Source of the DNA: Euclidia mi
Taxonomy: Eukaryota > Arthropoda > Insecta > Lepidoptera > Erebidae
Length of the DNA: 64,000 nucleotides
Reading direction: 5' to 3'
Assembly: GCA_944739405.2 (NCBI GenBank)
Contig: OX123188.2
Location: forward strand, 63,693,251-63,757,250
The position numbers and the translations under genes were made by a program. The notes under the pieces are model-generated. The model searched no databases, was not told where the DNA came from, and worked only from the letters and a program-made list of their open reading frames with translations. Below, in pieces: positions 20,560 through 30,064 of this stretch (its first letter is position 1; each line of letters opens with the position of its first letter).

Positions 20560-21020
20560 GAAAAATATTTTTTTCCATGAGTAATACATGCGCGGTATCT
20601 ACAGATAGATCTTTGAAATGATTTTAAGGTTCCTAAAACCATAGTTTCGAATGGTCAATCATTTAAAAGATAGAAGCTTCCAAAGTGGTAAAATGAGTGC
20701 ACCACCGCTCCTCCCCTCTCTAACTTTTTAAGCAAGAGGGTGGCAAATCTAAAAAAATCATGCTGTAGATCTGAATAAAAAGTCCAACGAAAATTGGTTT
20801 GAATGCCTCTCAAAAACTGTTTTTTAGTTTTTGAGAAATATCACATGTTTAAAAACCGCAAATATAACTTTGTCGTTTATACAAACACTATGAAAGACAA
20901 AGTTATTTGTGCTGGCAAAACAGTGATAGTGGTATATAGTTAGGTAAAGATAATGGATATGTTTAGTGTATACCTCTATGAAACCCTTCATGGGCGAGTC
21001 CGACTCGCTCTTGATTAAAT
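20560..21020 (+). mobile_element. Dispersed repeat ending in GCGAGTCCGACTCGC-like motif
   Basis: The last ~40 bp (AACCCTTCATGGGCGAGTCC, GACTCGCTCTTG) are the far end of the same repeat family whose other end is seen at 14380 and 19500. The interior (20600-20940) looks like a unique or different repeat body. Confidence 0.55.
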
Positions 21021-21069
21021 ATATTCAATCCGGTAAGCGCCTGGCGTGGACAACATAACATAACTTCAC

Positions 21070-21244
21070 AGCTTTTATCCCCGAAGGCGTAGCCAGAGGT
21101 GTATTACACACCCACACTTCGTCAGTTATGTTTTGGTCCCAATGTAAAAGGGGGCGAGCGATAATTAACATTTTTAATGCACACATAACTTCGGCAAGTC
21201 AGAGGTGTGCACCCGGGGTAGATAGGCATCGAACGCGAGACCAT
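21070..21244 (-). mobile_element. SINE copy, interrupted
   Basis: CCCCGAAGGCGTAGCCAGAGG and GGGGGCGAGCGATAA match the SINE tail on minus. Its head side is interrupted by the hAT MITE at 21253-21510. Confidence 0.65.
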
Positions 21245-21252
21245 CGTCTCAG

Positions 21253-21510
21253 CAGTGGCGTAGAAAGGGGGGGCGGTGGGGGCGGTCCGCCCCGCGTGCC
21301 ACCCTTTTTGGGGTGCCAGTCATAAAAAAAAGGGTGACACCCAAACTTATCTTTAAGAACAATGTACAAAAATATAAAACAACATAGACACTATCTCAGC
21401 ACTACGAGAGTTAGCCCGGAATTTTTCGGTATCGACTAAAAAAAAAAAGAAAGGTAAAAGTCATTCGCCAACTTCCGCCCCGGGTGCTACCCAGGCTAGC
21501 TACGCCACTG
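21253..21510. mobile_element. 258-bp hAT-type MITE
   Basis: TIRs CAGTGGCGTAG...CTACGCCACTG. Flanks CGTCTCAG (21245-21252) and AGTCTCAG (21511-21518) match at 7 of 8 bases, fitting an 8-bp hAT TSD. A related, inverted and truncated copy begins at 48493. Confidence 0.82.
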
Positions 21511-21721
21511 AGTCTCAGCAGTCCAGCAGTCCGTTACGTACGTCGTACGCCAGTGGGCTGTCGCCGCCGTTTCAGATAACACGATGACACGACAACTGAT
21601 GTAGTGATGTGTGTGATTCTTATTTTTTAACATCCATATTACTAATATGGATATTAAAAATAAGGGTTGGTGCTAAAAGGCTGAACCGCTGAAAATTAGG
21701 AGTTATATGTATTTTTAAATT

Positions 21722-21925
21722 TCATACATACATACATACATAGACTCACGCCTGTTTCCCCGAAGGGGTAGGCAGAGGCATATTAAACGCCCACTTTTCG
21801 CCAGAGCCTATTGCCGCTTATTGGGACATTTTGTTTGCCAGAGCCTCGTCCGTTGATCGGCAGGTGCACCACTTGCAGGTGAGGTTGGCTTGGGACCCTA
21901 AGTTCTTGGTGGGAACCCATATGCA
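21722..21925 (-). mobile_element. SINE-tail-bearing repeat, copy 2
   Basis: Closely matches 7031-7258 over GTTTCCCCGAAGGGGTAGGC, GCCTCGTCCGTTGATCGGCA and GAGGTTGGCTTGGGACCCTA, with a ~30-bp internal deletion after CGCCAG. Confidence 0.75.
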
Positions 21926-21999
21926 CCCTTCCACATCACAAAAAAAAATTAAATGACAAATAATGCTGAAAAATAAAAAAAAAATTTTTTTGGCTGGCC

Positions 22000-22345
22000 A
22001 CACTTATGTTTTAGGGGTTCGAAAAATAGATTACGACCGATTCTCAGGCCAACCGAATATACATGCAAAATTTCATACAAATCGGTCCAGCCGTTTCTGA
22101 GGGGTATTTTAACTAACACTGTGTCATGAGCATGTCACGAGAATTGTATATATATATAATAATATTATAAAGAGGAAAAATTTGTATTTTTGTTTGTAAT
22201 GGATAAACTCAAAAACTACTGGACCGATTTTAAAAATTCTTTCACCATTAGAAAGTTACATTATAGGCAAGTAACATAGGCTATATTTTATTTAAGAAAA
22301 AATAGGGGGCCGTCAGGACGCGGGTGAAACCGCGGGAAACGGCTA
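22000..22345 (+). mobile_element. Two adjacent LINE 3'-tail fragments
   Basis: First: CAAATCGGTCCAGCCGTTTC and TGTCACGAGAATTGTATA (to ~22165). Second: GGACCGATTTTAAAAATTCT, ACATAGGCTATATTTTATTT and GACGCGGGTGAAACCGCGGG (22175-22345). Both are classic moth/butterfly LINE tail patterns; no coding parts. Confidence 0.6.
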
Positions 22346-22582
22346 GTTGTATATATATATAGATTAAGCAGTATAAGCACAAGTTGTACACATTTTACAC
22401 TTAATGGGTGAAAATCTGTCCTCCTGGCTAAGTTATTAAATAACTTGTATTACGGAGTTGCAGGTTTGATTCCATATGGACATGAGTTTGACATTACATA
22501 CCTACTAAAAACATTAGACATGTACCTATTGTAATGAAGTTAATTATTATTAAAAGTAATAATGAGTTAAAATAATAAGAAA

Positions 22583-22610
22583 ACGTGTGTGTGTGTGTGT
22601 GTGTGCGTGC
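22583..22610. repeat. (GT)n microsatellite
   Basis: An almost pure GT run with one C interruption near its end. Confidence 0.9.
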
Positions 22611-22732
22611 TTGATAACGATGAGGTAGCTACCTGTTTTTACTGTGATATTGTTAAAAGGAAGCTTTAATCGATACATCAAAAAGAAAAATCGATTTAAA
22701 TTTACCTAGCTCGACAGCTCTATATGGCTCTC

Positions 22733-22768
22733 CCATAGAGATATTAAGAATCCTTTATATCTCTATGG
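22733..22768. mobile_element. 36-bp joined-ends relic of the CCATAGAGATAT element
   Basis: Reads CCATAGAGATATTAAG, four bases, then CTTTATATCTCTATGG: the two extreme ends of the TIR family that bounds 23411-27766, fused with nothing between. Looks like a copy reduced to its termini by deletion, or an imprecise excision product. Confidence 0.7.
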
Positions 22769-22924
22769 GCGCTCTAGATCTACCTATTTTACAAAAAAAT
22801 GAGAATTATCGCATTCTTCATGACTTAAGGCTGTGTCACCTTTGGCCATCGATACCTTTGGCAGTCTTCAGTCGCTTGTGTATCGGAACTTGCTAACGAG
22901 ATAAATGTCATTATTGACAGTTTA

Positions 22925-23361
22925 ATGCAGTTTTCATCTCATTCTGCGGTGACGCAAATTTCACAACGCAACGTACTGAATGTACTGTTACTGTGTAATA
23001 CATTACACTATACAGTACTCCCAATTATAGGAAAAAGGTGTCCCAAAAAGTTTTGGAATATCATCGCTTCTCTAAAAGAATTTAATAATAATCATATTCT
23101 ACCACATTCAGACAACACCATCTATTCCCAAACTAAGCAGAGCTTATTATCTGAGTTTGTTCCAAATTGTTTGCCCTGCTGCATTTTAGTGTAAATATTG
23201 AGAGGTCCTTTTCTACCATTAATATTTTGAGAACCGCACAAAGAAATAGGCTATTTACAGACAGCCTAGAAGGATTGCTGCATACTAGGACGTTCATAAC
23301 GAATAATGGCCAGCCTAATTTCGAGCATTTTGATACTAAAAACATGTACAAAAATCAGTAA
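22925..23361 (+). pseudogene. hAT transposase C-terminal remnant, interrupted by SINE tail
   Basis: The frame at ~23182-23300 gives FSVNIERSFSTINILRTAQ followed by RNRL, close to the C-terminal dimerisation region of hAT transposases (ERxFSxxxxxxxxxRNRL). 23096-23160 is a SINE-tail insert (CTACCACATTCAGACAACAC), also seen inverted at 31120-31190 and at 45085-45145, so the apparent 89-codon ORF is a hybrid. No catalytic part is seen. Confidence 0.55.
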
Positions 23362-23937
23362 TAACAGAATTTGATACGCATTTTTAAATGCGTTTCAAAT
23401 CCTGTTACGACCATAGAGATATTAAGGATAGAGTGGCAGAGAGGGGTCAATGAGTGTCCGTCGGTGCGAGAGAGAACGCTACAGTTAAATTAAAGGCCCC
23501 CTGCATCTCTCTCTAACAGCACATGCACAACATCAACATTGCTCAATGGCGTGCTACCTGTAACTATTATTTATATCAGTTTATCAGTAATCAATAGTTT
23601 AAAAGTTGTTTTTATTGATGCACGAAGATAGTTTGAAATGATAAAAAAGTGTATAACTATATTGTAAAAATTTGACCAAAATACAAATTCAATGTTTGGG
23701 GACACAACGACAACACACTTTGACATTTGCCAACCCCATTGTAGATAGGGATGCAAACGATACATCCAGGGCCGGATTTAGAACTCTGGAGGCCCCGGGG
23801 CAACGTAGCTGTGGAGGCCCCTATTTATTGTCCGTATATTTTTTCCTTAACTATTAAAGAAATACACTGTTAGAAAATTAAACTTCGTTGAATAAAAAAT
23901 AAATAAAATACAATTTATTAAAAACTAAATAACGGCG

Positions 23938-24147
23938 TTAATGAAATGGCGCTTTGTGAACTTTTTTGGACGAAAAGTCGTCGATAATTTCGCTGAAGTC
24001 TAGCTCGCGGAATACATCACTTTCGAGTATCGAAAGTGATGTATTCCGCGTAGTAGGGTAAGTTTCGATAGCCGGTTTTGTCCCATCGACGTTCGGAACG
24101 TATTCTTGATAATTTTTATTTTGGAAAACGAGCACTTCCCGGTGCAA
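23938..24147 (-). pseudogene. Unidentified ORF remnant within the hAT element
   Basis: A 69-codon frame with acidic and polar residues (ELDFSEIIDDFSSKKVHK). The middle is a 45-bp hairpin (24006-24050), so about a third of the peptide is a translated inverted duplication. No family recognised; possibly a leftover of hAT-encoded protein. Confidence 0.3.
24006..24050. repeat. 21-bp-arm perfect hairpin
   Basis: Exact arms 24006-24026 and 24030-24050, 3-nt loop, inside the short ORF remnant of the hAT element. Smaller hairpins follow at 24186-24210 (9-bp arms) and 24794-24834 (14-bp arms). Confidence 0.95.
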
Positions 24148-24314
24148 TTACATGAACATATCAAGTACATTCTTAAAAGAACGAACGAACATAGATATTA
24201 CCTATGTTCGGGCAAGTAGCTCAGAAATTCTGATTTTCAAAAATGCGATACCGTAAAATGGGGCTATTTGATAGAAAAAAAAGGATATTCTGCAATTTTT
24301 TTGTCATCTTGAAT

Positions 24315-24645
24315 TTTTGACTAACTAGCCGATAGCCGAGTGGAGAGACCGACAGACTGCTACGCAGAGGGTTCCGGGTTCGAATCCACGGCACGTACCA
24401 ATTAGTCTTCGAAGTTAAGTGCGTATTAAATTGTTAATTATCGCTTGCTTACCGGTGAAGGAAAACATTGTGAGGAAACCTGTATGTCAGAGAGTTCTCC
24501 ATAATGTTCTGGAAAGACATGTGAAGTCAGCCAACCCGCACTTGACCAGCGTGGTGGACTGTGGGCTTACCCTTCTTATAGTGAGAAGAGGCCCGTGCCC
24601 AGCCGTGGGACAGTATATAGGGGTGATGACGATGACAGCAGACTC
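24315..24645 (+). mobile_element. tRNA-headed SINE, second family
   Basis: Head TAGCCGAGTGGAGAGACCGA (A-box-like) and GGTTCGAATCC (B box), then GTGAGGAAACCTGTATGTCA, CATAATGTTCTGGAAAGACA, AGAAGAGGCCCGTGCCCAGC and a GATGA-type 3' end. A head-less copy is at 38515-38757. Confidence 0.85.
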
Positions 24646-25374
24646 AAGAACCAATTTTGGGTCCTGTAAAAACTTATTCGTTGCATTGAATCGCTCTAAG
24701 ATGTCGTTCTAAAATATGGCAAAAAGAGCTGTTTCAAGATCACTCATCTTATCTAAAATATGTGTTGCTTCATTACCTCACCTCACCTGCTTCACCACCA
24801 TATCTTTCTGCTCCTTATCAAAAGATATGGTGGTAAGAGATTGTTATTTTTTTTTAAGAGAACTGATGAAAATTTAGGGATGTCTCTGTGATTACTAGTT
24901 TTAACACAGAAAGTGATCACCGATTTGTACAAGGCACTCTAAATATCGACTATAAGCTCAAACGCGTCCAATCCATGGTTGGGCCTGAGACGTTTCAGCT
25001 GTAACTGGAAAACCGGTTGGCTGCCTTGGAAACCGCAGATATGAGCCAGGAACTCGAGCAAGTGCTTGAAATTCTACGGGACGAGGGAAGCCCAACAGGC
25101 ACTTTGTCAGATCAAAATAAAAGGATCTACAAGACCGCGACCTCCGAAGCTCTAATCTGTCTTCTTCTTGGAGAGAACTTTAAGGCTGTGCAGCAAGAGC
25201 ACTGGTTCGGCGATACACCGAAACCGATTAGGTTCTAGGCGACTTGGGAAGGATTAATGGAATGAACTGTATTCAAAGGATAGCGGGTTTGGCCGCCTAG
25301 GAGTGGATACGGGAAGAGGTGATTGTGAGTGGGTATAGGATATTCCAAGGATGGAGGGCACTTACCTTATACGG

Positions 25375-25730
25375 CAATCTTCTTCGTTTCCGAAGGGCAG
25401 TCTCCTGGTGGTTTCGTGATGCAGCTGCTTGTTTTCACTTCACTGCACAGTCACTTCCACTTGCGAGCGGTTTATATAAGCGGTAATAACTTATACGGGA
25501 GCGGCGCGGAGCGGTACGGTATCGCGGACGCGTCTCGCGAATCGAATGTTCTTGAAGGTTCTGGACAGTTACTCGCGTCGACGATCGCGGCGACCAATCA
25601 GGCGAAAGGCAGTGCCTCTTCCAGGGAGTGGGATAGAGGGAGACGGAAATATGGTATCGCTCACACTTGTACGTGGAACGATTGATGTTGATGCGATTAG
25701 TTATAGATAGGAAGGTAGATGGCGCTACCA
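25375..25730 (-). promoter_or_regulatory. Promoter- or LTR-like GC-rich segment with TATA box
   Basis: On minus the segment starts near GGTAGCGCCATCTACC, has a GC-rich middle (CGCGAGACGCGTCCGCG), then TTATATAA (25472-25479), and ~25 nt later an initiator-like run (CAGTCACTTC region on plus). TATA box, GC-rich upstream part and a clean junction with RTE sequence at ~25733 would fit a solo LTR or a captured promoter. TG...CA ends and a TSD could not be confirmed. Confidence 0.35.
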
Positions 25731-25732
25731 AG

Positions 25733-26335
25733 CACTGTCGTTTTGTTCTTCAAAAATGAAAACTATCAACCGATCTCACTATACACGTTGCTCAACCACG
25801 TGTACAAGCTGTTCTCCAGGGTCATTACGAACAGTCTCGCGCACAGACTTACCGAATTTCAGCGCCCGAATAGGCCAGTTTTCCAGGAGGATACCACCAT
25901 ATAACACATCCATACAGTGCGGTAGGTTACGCAAAAGGCAGAGCAGTATAATCAGCCCCTGTGATTGTCGTTTGGACAATGAGAGTCCTGTTCTGAAGTT
26001 ACTGCAACGGTGCCACTTCGATTGGCGATATGTCCAAGTGCTGAGAGGTCTGTATACCGCCATGACAATGACCGATAAAGTACAAAACCAGCATTCTGAA
26101 CCTGTCCACCTGCATGTGGGGGCTGAGGTGGAAGGTGTGAGACGGGGATGTCCCCCAAATTGTTCACCAATGCACATGAAACATCTTGTACATAATATGT
26201 TCAAGACGCTGCACTGAAAAGGACGCGGTATTAGCATAAACGGCGAGTACCTTTCACACCTTAGGTTTGCAGACGATATCGTCATCTTGAAACCATGCAG
26301 CACTCGCAGTATTTGCTGAGCAGCACGACTGATTT
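25733..26335 (+). pseudogene. Decayed RTE-type LINE RT fragment
   Basis: Frame pieces follow the RTE order seen at 46600-47230: VVLFFKNENYQPISL, HVYKLFSRVI, then (frameshifts) CHFDWRYVQVLRGLYTAMTM, a GVRRG-like step and a FADDIVI-like step near 26265-26285. EN and N-terminal RT are missing. It sits inside the hAT element. Confidence 0.75.
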
Positions 26336-26767
26336 TACCTACATTAGTTTAAAATTTTAAAAATTTAGTTTTTGGCTCTTCCGACTCAAAATGTTGCCCT
26401 GTACTAGACTAATATTGTCAGGTTTGTGCAAGTAGGTATAGTTGCTTATTATGTGGAAAATAATGTTTAAAAAAAAGGGTGGTGGTTTCTCGGAGTTTAG
26501 ATATTTTTTTCTGTTGTGGGGGCCCCCCTTCTTGTGGAGGCCCCGGGGCCATTGCCCCGCCTGCCCCTCCTTAAATCCGGCCCTGGATACATCGATGTTT
26601 TAAAACATCGAGGTATCGTTCATAATTATCGATGTTAAAACATCGATGTTGAACTACAAGAAAACATCGATACATCGTTCATTAAGAACGATGTATCGAC
26701 TTTGTATGTACGTTACTATCGTCTGTGTCACATGACGTGACGAGAGAAAGAAATGGCGCATGTGACT

Positions 26768-26976
26768 AAAGCTGTTGATGTACTGTTAGAGAGAGGTGCA
26801 GGGGGCCTTTAACCTGTAGCGTTCTCTCTCGCACCGACGGACACGACACAGTATTGAGTTAGGTACTGTTCTGACACTCTATCCTTTATATCTCTATGCT
26901 TAACCTATTGCGTTCTCTCTCCCACCGGCGGACACGAATTGGCCCCACTCTGCCACTCTATTCTAATATCTCTATG
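26768..26976. repeat. Two extra right-end copies of the CCATAGAGATAT TIR
   Basis: Two successive segments each end in TATCTCTATG (26890-26899 and 26967-26976) and contain GCGTTCTCTCTC and CACCG.CGGACACGA, as does the true right end at 27640-27766. They suggest earlier insertions or internal rearrangements of the same family. Confidence 0.75.
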
Positions 26977-27925
26977 GACTTAAGTCGCGCCATTTTTGTC
27001 TCACCTCGCGCGGTTCGCGTGTTTTCGATTCTAGTCATGGGTAGTTCATGCAAATCTGGATGTGCTTGTATGAACGACTCATTCATTCCCAGACGTGAAG
27101 CGAGACAATGTACCGCTTCAAATGAGTCGCGACAATGACGTTATCCTGAGACTATAATTCAATTGTATTAGCATGAACTATGTGTCCGGAATCCGAGACA
27201 TTTATAATAAGCTTATTAATTTGTAGATTATCGAAATTATTATTTTTAAATTCTGTGATGAGAAATAATTATTTGTATTGTTTAATAACCTTCATAATAC
27301 ATTTGATTATATTTGTCTATCTGATATTCGTTTAATTTGTCGTTCTACCTCTGTTCATATTATTTTCCTAATACATTGCACCTAACTGTATTATTTAAAG
27401 TTACAAACTATTTGTCAGTAATCATTACTAAAATGAATGTAAGTATACTTATTTTTTTAGAAATCGCCTTTTCTCTGTATTTTAAGTCTGTATTTGGCAA
27501 CCCTGCTAGTATATAAAAAACATCGATATATCATTCATAGAGAGCGATATTTTAAACATCGATGTTTCTGTTTTGAAAACATCGATATTTTGATATCGAT
27601 GTTTTTTATGAACGATGTTGCATCCCTAATTGTAGAATGTAGAGCATGCGTTGTTAAAGAAAGATGCAGGGGGCCTTTAATTGTTGCGTTATGTCTCCCA
27701 CCGGCGGACACGACACAGTATTGAGCTAGGTACTATTCTGCCACTCTATCCTTTATATCTCTATGGTTACGACGCTGAATTTGGTCGGTAGATTTTGTAT
27801 GTAACATTCTACCAACTTTAAACTCATACTCTACGAAATTTTAAAGACGACCCGATTCATCGTGCCCTAAGTCCCTAAGTCCCGATGGATTGGGTGGTGT
27901 GATTGCTGTTAGGCTGTTAGTGTCC

Positions 27926-28225
27926 CTAAATCGGGCGATCGAGAGTGCCCGACCGCCCTAAGTCCCTAAGACCCGATGAATCGTGCCGTCTGATCGCGGT
28001 TAGGGCCCTCAGTGCCGGCGCGGCGTTCGGCGTGAAAGGACGTGTGGAATGAAAATGGCTACGGAACGTCAAAGAGAGATAATACTCAACGTACTGGAAG
28101 TTTATAAAAAGATGATTAAATTGTCCAGAATTCATTCGGACGTAATTTCTAAAGTCCTCCGGCTCTAACACACTCAAAATGTTCATGTTACACAATTTAT
28201 TTCTCCAGAGTCCTTCACCCAACAT
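27926..28225 (-). pseudogene. Harbinger (HARBI1-like) transposase N-terminal fragment
   Basis: Frame starts at ATG 28225. LEPEDFRNYVRM is the conserved motif after the N-terminal basic region of PIF/Harbinger transposases, and it fits the DFDNLKTYLRMD position of the copy at 58921. After ~50 codons similarity is lost. The DDE catalytic region is absent. Flanks contain repeated CCCTAAGTCCCTAAG and CCGATGAATCGTGCCG in both orientations, fitting a non-autonomous element. Confidence 0.65.
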
Positions 28226-28557
28226 CTTCTTTTCTTTTTTTGTTTTAAGTTTTAAAGTTTCTGATACTTTGCTGCCATCTTCACTGCTCGGCGTTCGGCT
28301 GCCAAGTGAGTTAGGGTGGCGATATCGTGTAGTGTGATCAGAACGCCCAATTTATCGAGCCCTACTCATCGGTCCGATGAATCGTGCCGATGATAGTAGT
28401 GATCTGTGGTTCATTTCCAGGGCCGTGAAAGCTCCATACATGGGTAAATTTCATATAGATCAGCGCCATCTACCGAAGATTGCAAGAAAAAAATTACATA
28501 TATACCTAGAAATATTTGTAGCGATAACTGAACGGTAATTTCGCCATCACCGTTAAT

Positions 28558-28625
28558 ATTTGAGTGGCAGTGGGAAGAGTGCTAGGCTCATAACTTAAAA
28601 GACCGTGGATCGAATCCACGCTATT
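28558..28625 (+). pseudogene. tRNA-Met(CAU)-like sequence
   Basis: T arm CGTGG-ATCGAAT-CCACG is perfect. CTCATAA fits a seven-base anticodon loop with CAU. The acceptor pairing GAGTGG/CTATTC needs two G-T pairs, and the anticodon stem has a mismatch. Likely a tRNA-derived repeat or tRNA pseudogene rather than an active gene. Confidence 0.4.
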
Positions 28626-28639
28626 CTAGAACTACTTTT

Positions 28640-29985
28640 TGCGATTTTTATATTTTTTTACTTTTAAATTGCATATTTTGCATAATAGTTGTCATTTACT
28701 TATTTATTAACACCGAAATTAAACATTTATTTTATTTTGAAAAATGAATCCACTACTAACGCCATCTATACGATCGGAATAAAAGTAAAATTTATTTGTA
28801 CGCCATCTAGAGTCGAGGATGTCTATTGAACTTTTTCCTTAAGGGCCCAGTACACAATGGTCCATGATGGGCTTTGAGAAAAGAATATAATATGGAGTGG
28901 ACAAATAGTACATATGGATACTTTACATTATAGAAATATATATGAAATCGACATAAAGCCACCAAACATAGTGTTGTCTCGTTTTTACTTAGCGATATCT
29001 CTGTTAGAAAAAAGAGATAGCCATAGGTTACTGAATACACTGATCATAGTGATTTTTTATCAGAAATGTCAATCGTGCCACTGTCGTCATATTGTTTTCC
29101 AAGTGTTTTTGGTACATCTGCTGTCAAATTGTTGTGTATCGAACATAATAATTTTATTTTTGTGCATAAATATGTCTAAAAACCAGATGAATCAGTGCTT
29201 CAGTTTTTCCTAGTTATCGTAAAATCATGCCCAAGTGTTGATTTGAACTGTGCAGTGCAAGATAAAGCTATAATCAACACAAATGTACTCTTCACAAGTA
29301 AGTAACAAGTCATGATTTATATTGTTGAATAGGATTAGTATTTGTACAAAATATTGTTACAAAAGGTTCTTTTTATAGTTACTTTACCAGGTTTTAGCTT
29401 CGTTATGGCCTAAATGTCGTTATTTTCGTAGTTTGGAATTTTCCATATTTACGTATTAGAGGTTAGAAGTGATGTTACTGCTAATGTCGATATGGGTTAT
29501 CGATATATCCGTAATGAATAGATACTTCCACAAACGATAACATTGTTAAAAATATCTCGCGTCTGTAAACGGAAATAAATGAAAATTTGTCTGTAGGTAC
29601 CTAGTAAAGGAAAAGCGATATTTGACTAACTTACTTAGCCCTGATTACATAAAACCCAAAACCACTGCATCCTGCTCTATGTTCAGGAAAATGAGCAGTT
29701 AAAATAATAATATTATGTTTTTTTGCCAACAGATAACATGAACAGCAACTGTATGTGAGAATTCCTAGCATTGAAACGTTGAAGAAAATAATTTTATTTA
29801 TTTATTTATTTTTTATTTATTTATTTATTATATGGAAGACCAACAGCACGTAAATACAATATAGGTACAGTAATAGCAAATAAACGACGGTAAGCCAATA
29901 ACAGGTCCTCGCGATTAATATAACAGTTTAAAATTTGGACATATAACAATATATTATATTATATACACGTCTATAGTTGAATTCA
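28640..29985. other. No gene confirmed; possible non-coding first exon
   Basis: 28845-28875 is one end of the repeat also seen at 35040-35450 (GTACACAATGGTCCATGATG). Around 29300 a GTAAGT donor-like site follows TTCACAA, so 29050-29300 could be a 5' exon, but nothing downstream confirms it. 29790-29830 is an (ATTT)n run. Confidence 0.3.
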
Positions 29986-30064
29986 AATGCCTTAATTACT
30001 AAAAAAAATATGTATATAAAAAATAATTAATTAGAACAGATCAATTAAAATTTAAGAATGTTTA

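Larger units (their letters stand above)
23767..26585. mobile_element. 2.82-kb hAT element inside the 23411 element
   Basis: TIR CAGGGCCGGATTTA...TAAATCCGGCCCTG. The 8-bp TSD GATACATC is exact at 23759-23766 and 26586-26593. Subterminal GGAGGCCCCGGGG is inverted as well. The interior holds a SINE, a promoter-like GC-rich segment and a decayed RTE copy; no hAT transposase remains. Confidence 0.95.
23411..27766. mobile_element. 4.36-kb TIR element with 6-bp TSD, carrying nested insertions
   Basis: The left end CCATAGAGATATTAAGGATA and right end ...TATCCTTTATATCTCTATGG are inverted, and homology extends ~130-150 bp inward (GAGTGGCAG, TCCGTCGGTGCGAGAGAGAA, AAAGGCCCCCTGCATCT). TTACGA is repeated exactly at 23405-23410 and 27767-27772. 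Next come inverted runs of GATGTTTTAAAACATCG type. A hAT element (23767-26585) sits inside. No transposase is recognised within the outer element; superfamily unclear (a 6-bp TSD excludes mariner, hAT and piggyBac). Confidence 0.85.

Noticed and set aside
25779..26303. 174-codon minus ORF
   Set aside because: Antisense shadow of the decayed RTE RT on plus.
27520..27625. GATGTTTT/AAAACATC runs as a regulatory array
   Set aside because: They are inverted subterminal repeats of the 23411-27766 element, mirrored at 26586-26700.
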